Positions 7,023 to 7,185 of a stretch of DNA of 7,185 nt are shown piece after piece. Below the pieces are notes generated by a model. The model saw nothing but the letters and a program-made list of their open reading frames with translations. It searched no databases and was not told the origin of the DNA. The position numbers and the translations under genes were made by a program. The stretch comes from Tagaea sp. GTDB taxonomy: Bacteria; Pseudomonadota; Alphaproteobacteria; CACIAM-22H2. Position 1 is the stretch's first letter. Every line of letters starts with the position of its first letter. The stretch covers positions 1 through 7,185 of the forward strand of contig JAMNXK010000099.1 of the NCBI GenBank assembly GCA_023653245.1, read 5' to 3'.

Positions 7023-7030
7023 AGTATAAA
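7023..7030. promoter_or_regulatory. Overlapping back-to-back -10-like elements
   Basis: The eight bases AGTATAAA hold TATAAA on the plus strand (7025-7030) and TATACT on the minus strand (7028-7023). Each matches five of six bases of the TATAAT consensus. This is the only AT-rich promoter-like spot between the divergent genes. No convincing -35 hexamer sits 16-18 bp away on either side, so the promoters would be weak or activator-dependent. Plus-strand initiation here would leave about 6 nt of leader before the ATG at 7043; minus-strand initiation would leave about 80 nt before 6937. Confidence 0.3.
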
Positions 7031-7042
7031 CCCGATTTCACA

Positions 7043-7185
7043 ATGTCGCGTGCGCATCATTTCGCGATCGCTCTTGCTTGCCTTGCGTTCGGTTTGGCGA
7101 CGACGCCCGCGCGCGCCCAAAATTTCGTGCAGATTCCGACGCCGGCGGAGCCGCGCCTCGGCCCGCGCGCGATCCCGGTGCCGCA
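7043..7185 (+). CDS. 5' end of a divergent exported protein (truncated by the window edge)
   Basis: Only the first 47 codons are present. They encode MSRAHH, a hydrophobic core (FAIALACLAFGLA), and a signal-peptidase I site after TTPARA, followed by mature QNFVQIPTPAEPRLGPRAIPVP, which is Pro-rich. The clear signal peptide and the unbroken frame to the window end support a real gene transcribed away from the minus-strand operon. There is no Shine-Dalgarno sequence close to the ATG, and a TATAAA element ends only 12 nt upstream, so the mRNA may have a very short leader or none. The Pro-rich mature N-terminus is compatible with an outer-membrane or secretion protein, but too little is visible to name a family. 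Confidence 0.7.
   Translation, partial: MSRAHHFAIALACLAFGLATTPARAQNFVQIPTPAEPRLGPRAIPVP

Noticed and set aside
6938..7120. Upstream 61-codon extension of the first operon gene
   Set aside because: It would cross the direct repeats and the promoter-like region, overlap the divergent signal-peptide gene, and place the signal peptide internally.

Overview
The window is GC-rich (roughly two-thirds G+C by eye) and codes densely in the style of an alphaproteobacterium, perhaps a Rhodospirillales-like lineage. That placement rests on base composition, codon use and the presence of a CHASE2-type cyclase, not on a marker gene. No rRNA, tRNA, insertion sequence, phage gene or CRISPR array is visible.

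Layout: five genes on the minus strand form one tight run, read from about 6937 down to 33. In transcription order they are: (1) a secreted protein of unknown function (6254-6937); (2) a stand-alone cyclic-nucleotide-binding protein (5726-6244); (3) a 990-residue lipoprotein with TPR-like repeats, a coiled coil and a C-terminal CHAT protease domain (2757-5729, TTG start); (4) a small secreted protein with a weak FecR-like N-terminal part (2040-2747); and (5) a membrane CHASE2-class III nucleotide cyclase (33-2033). Successive genes are separated by 9, -4, 9 and 6 nt, so they are almost certainly one operon with translational coupling. A sixth gene begins divergently at 7043 (plus strand), is cut off by the window end, and starts with a clear signal peptide.

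How the parts may work together (inference): the cyclase carries an extracytoplasmic CHASE2 sensor and makes a cyclic nucleotide in the cytoplasm, and the CNB protein is the obvious local receptor. The other three proteins are exported, including a CHAT lipoprotein with an intact His/Cys dyad. The operon therefore looks like an envelope-signalling module that pairs an exported caspase-like protease with a cyclic-nucleotide second messenger. The most notable details are the unusual substrate-specifying residues of the cyclase (Gln468/Lys542 in place of the usual Lys/Thr or Lys/Asp), the lipid-anchored location of the CHAT protease, and a pair of near-identical 18-19 bp direct repeats in the 105 bp divergent intergenic region.

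Positions 1-32, beyond the cyclase stop, are too short to interpret and show no clear terminator.
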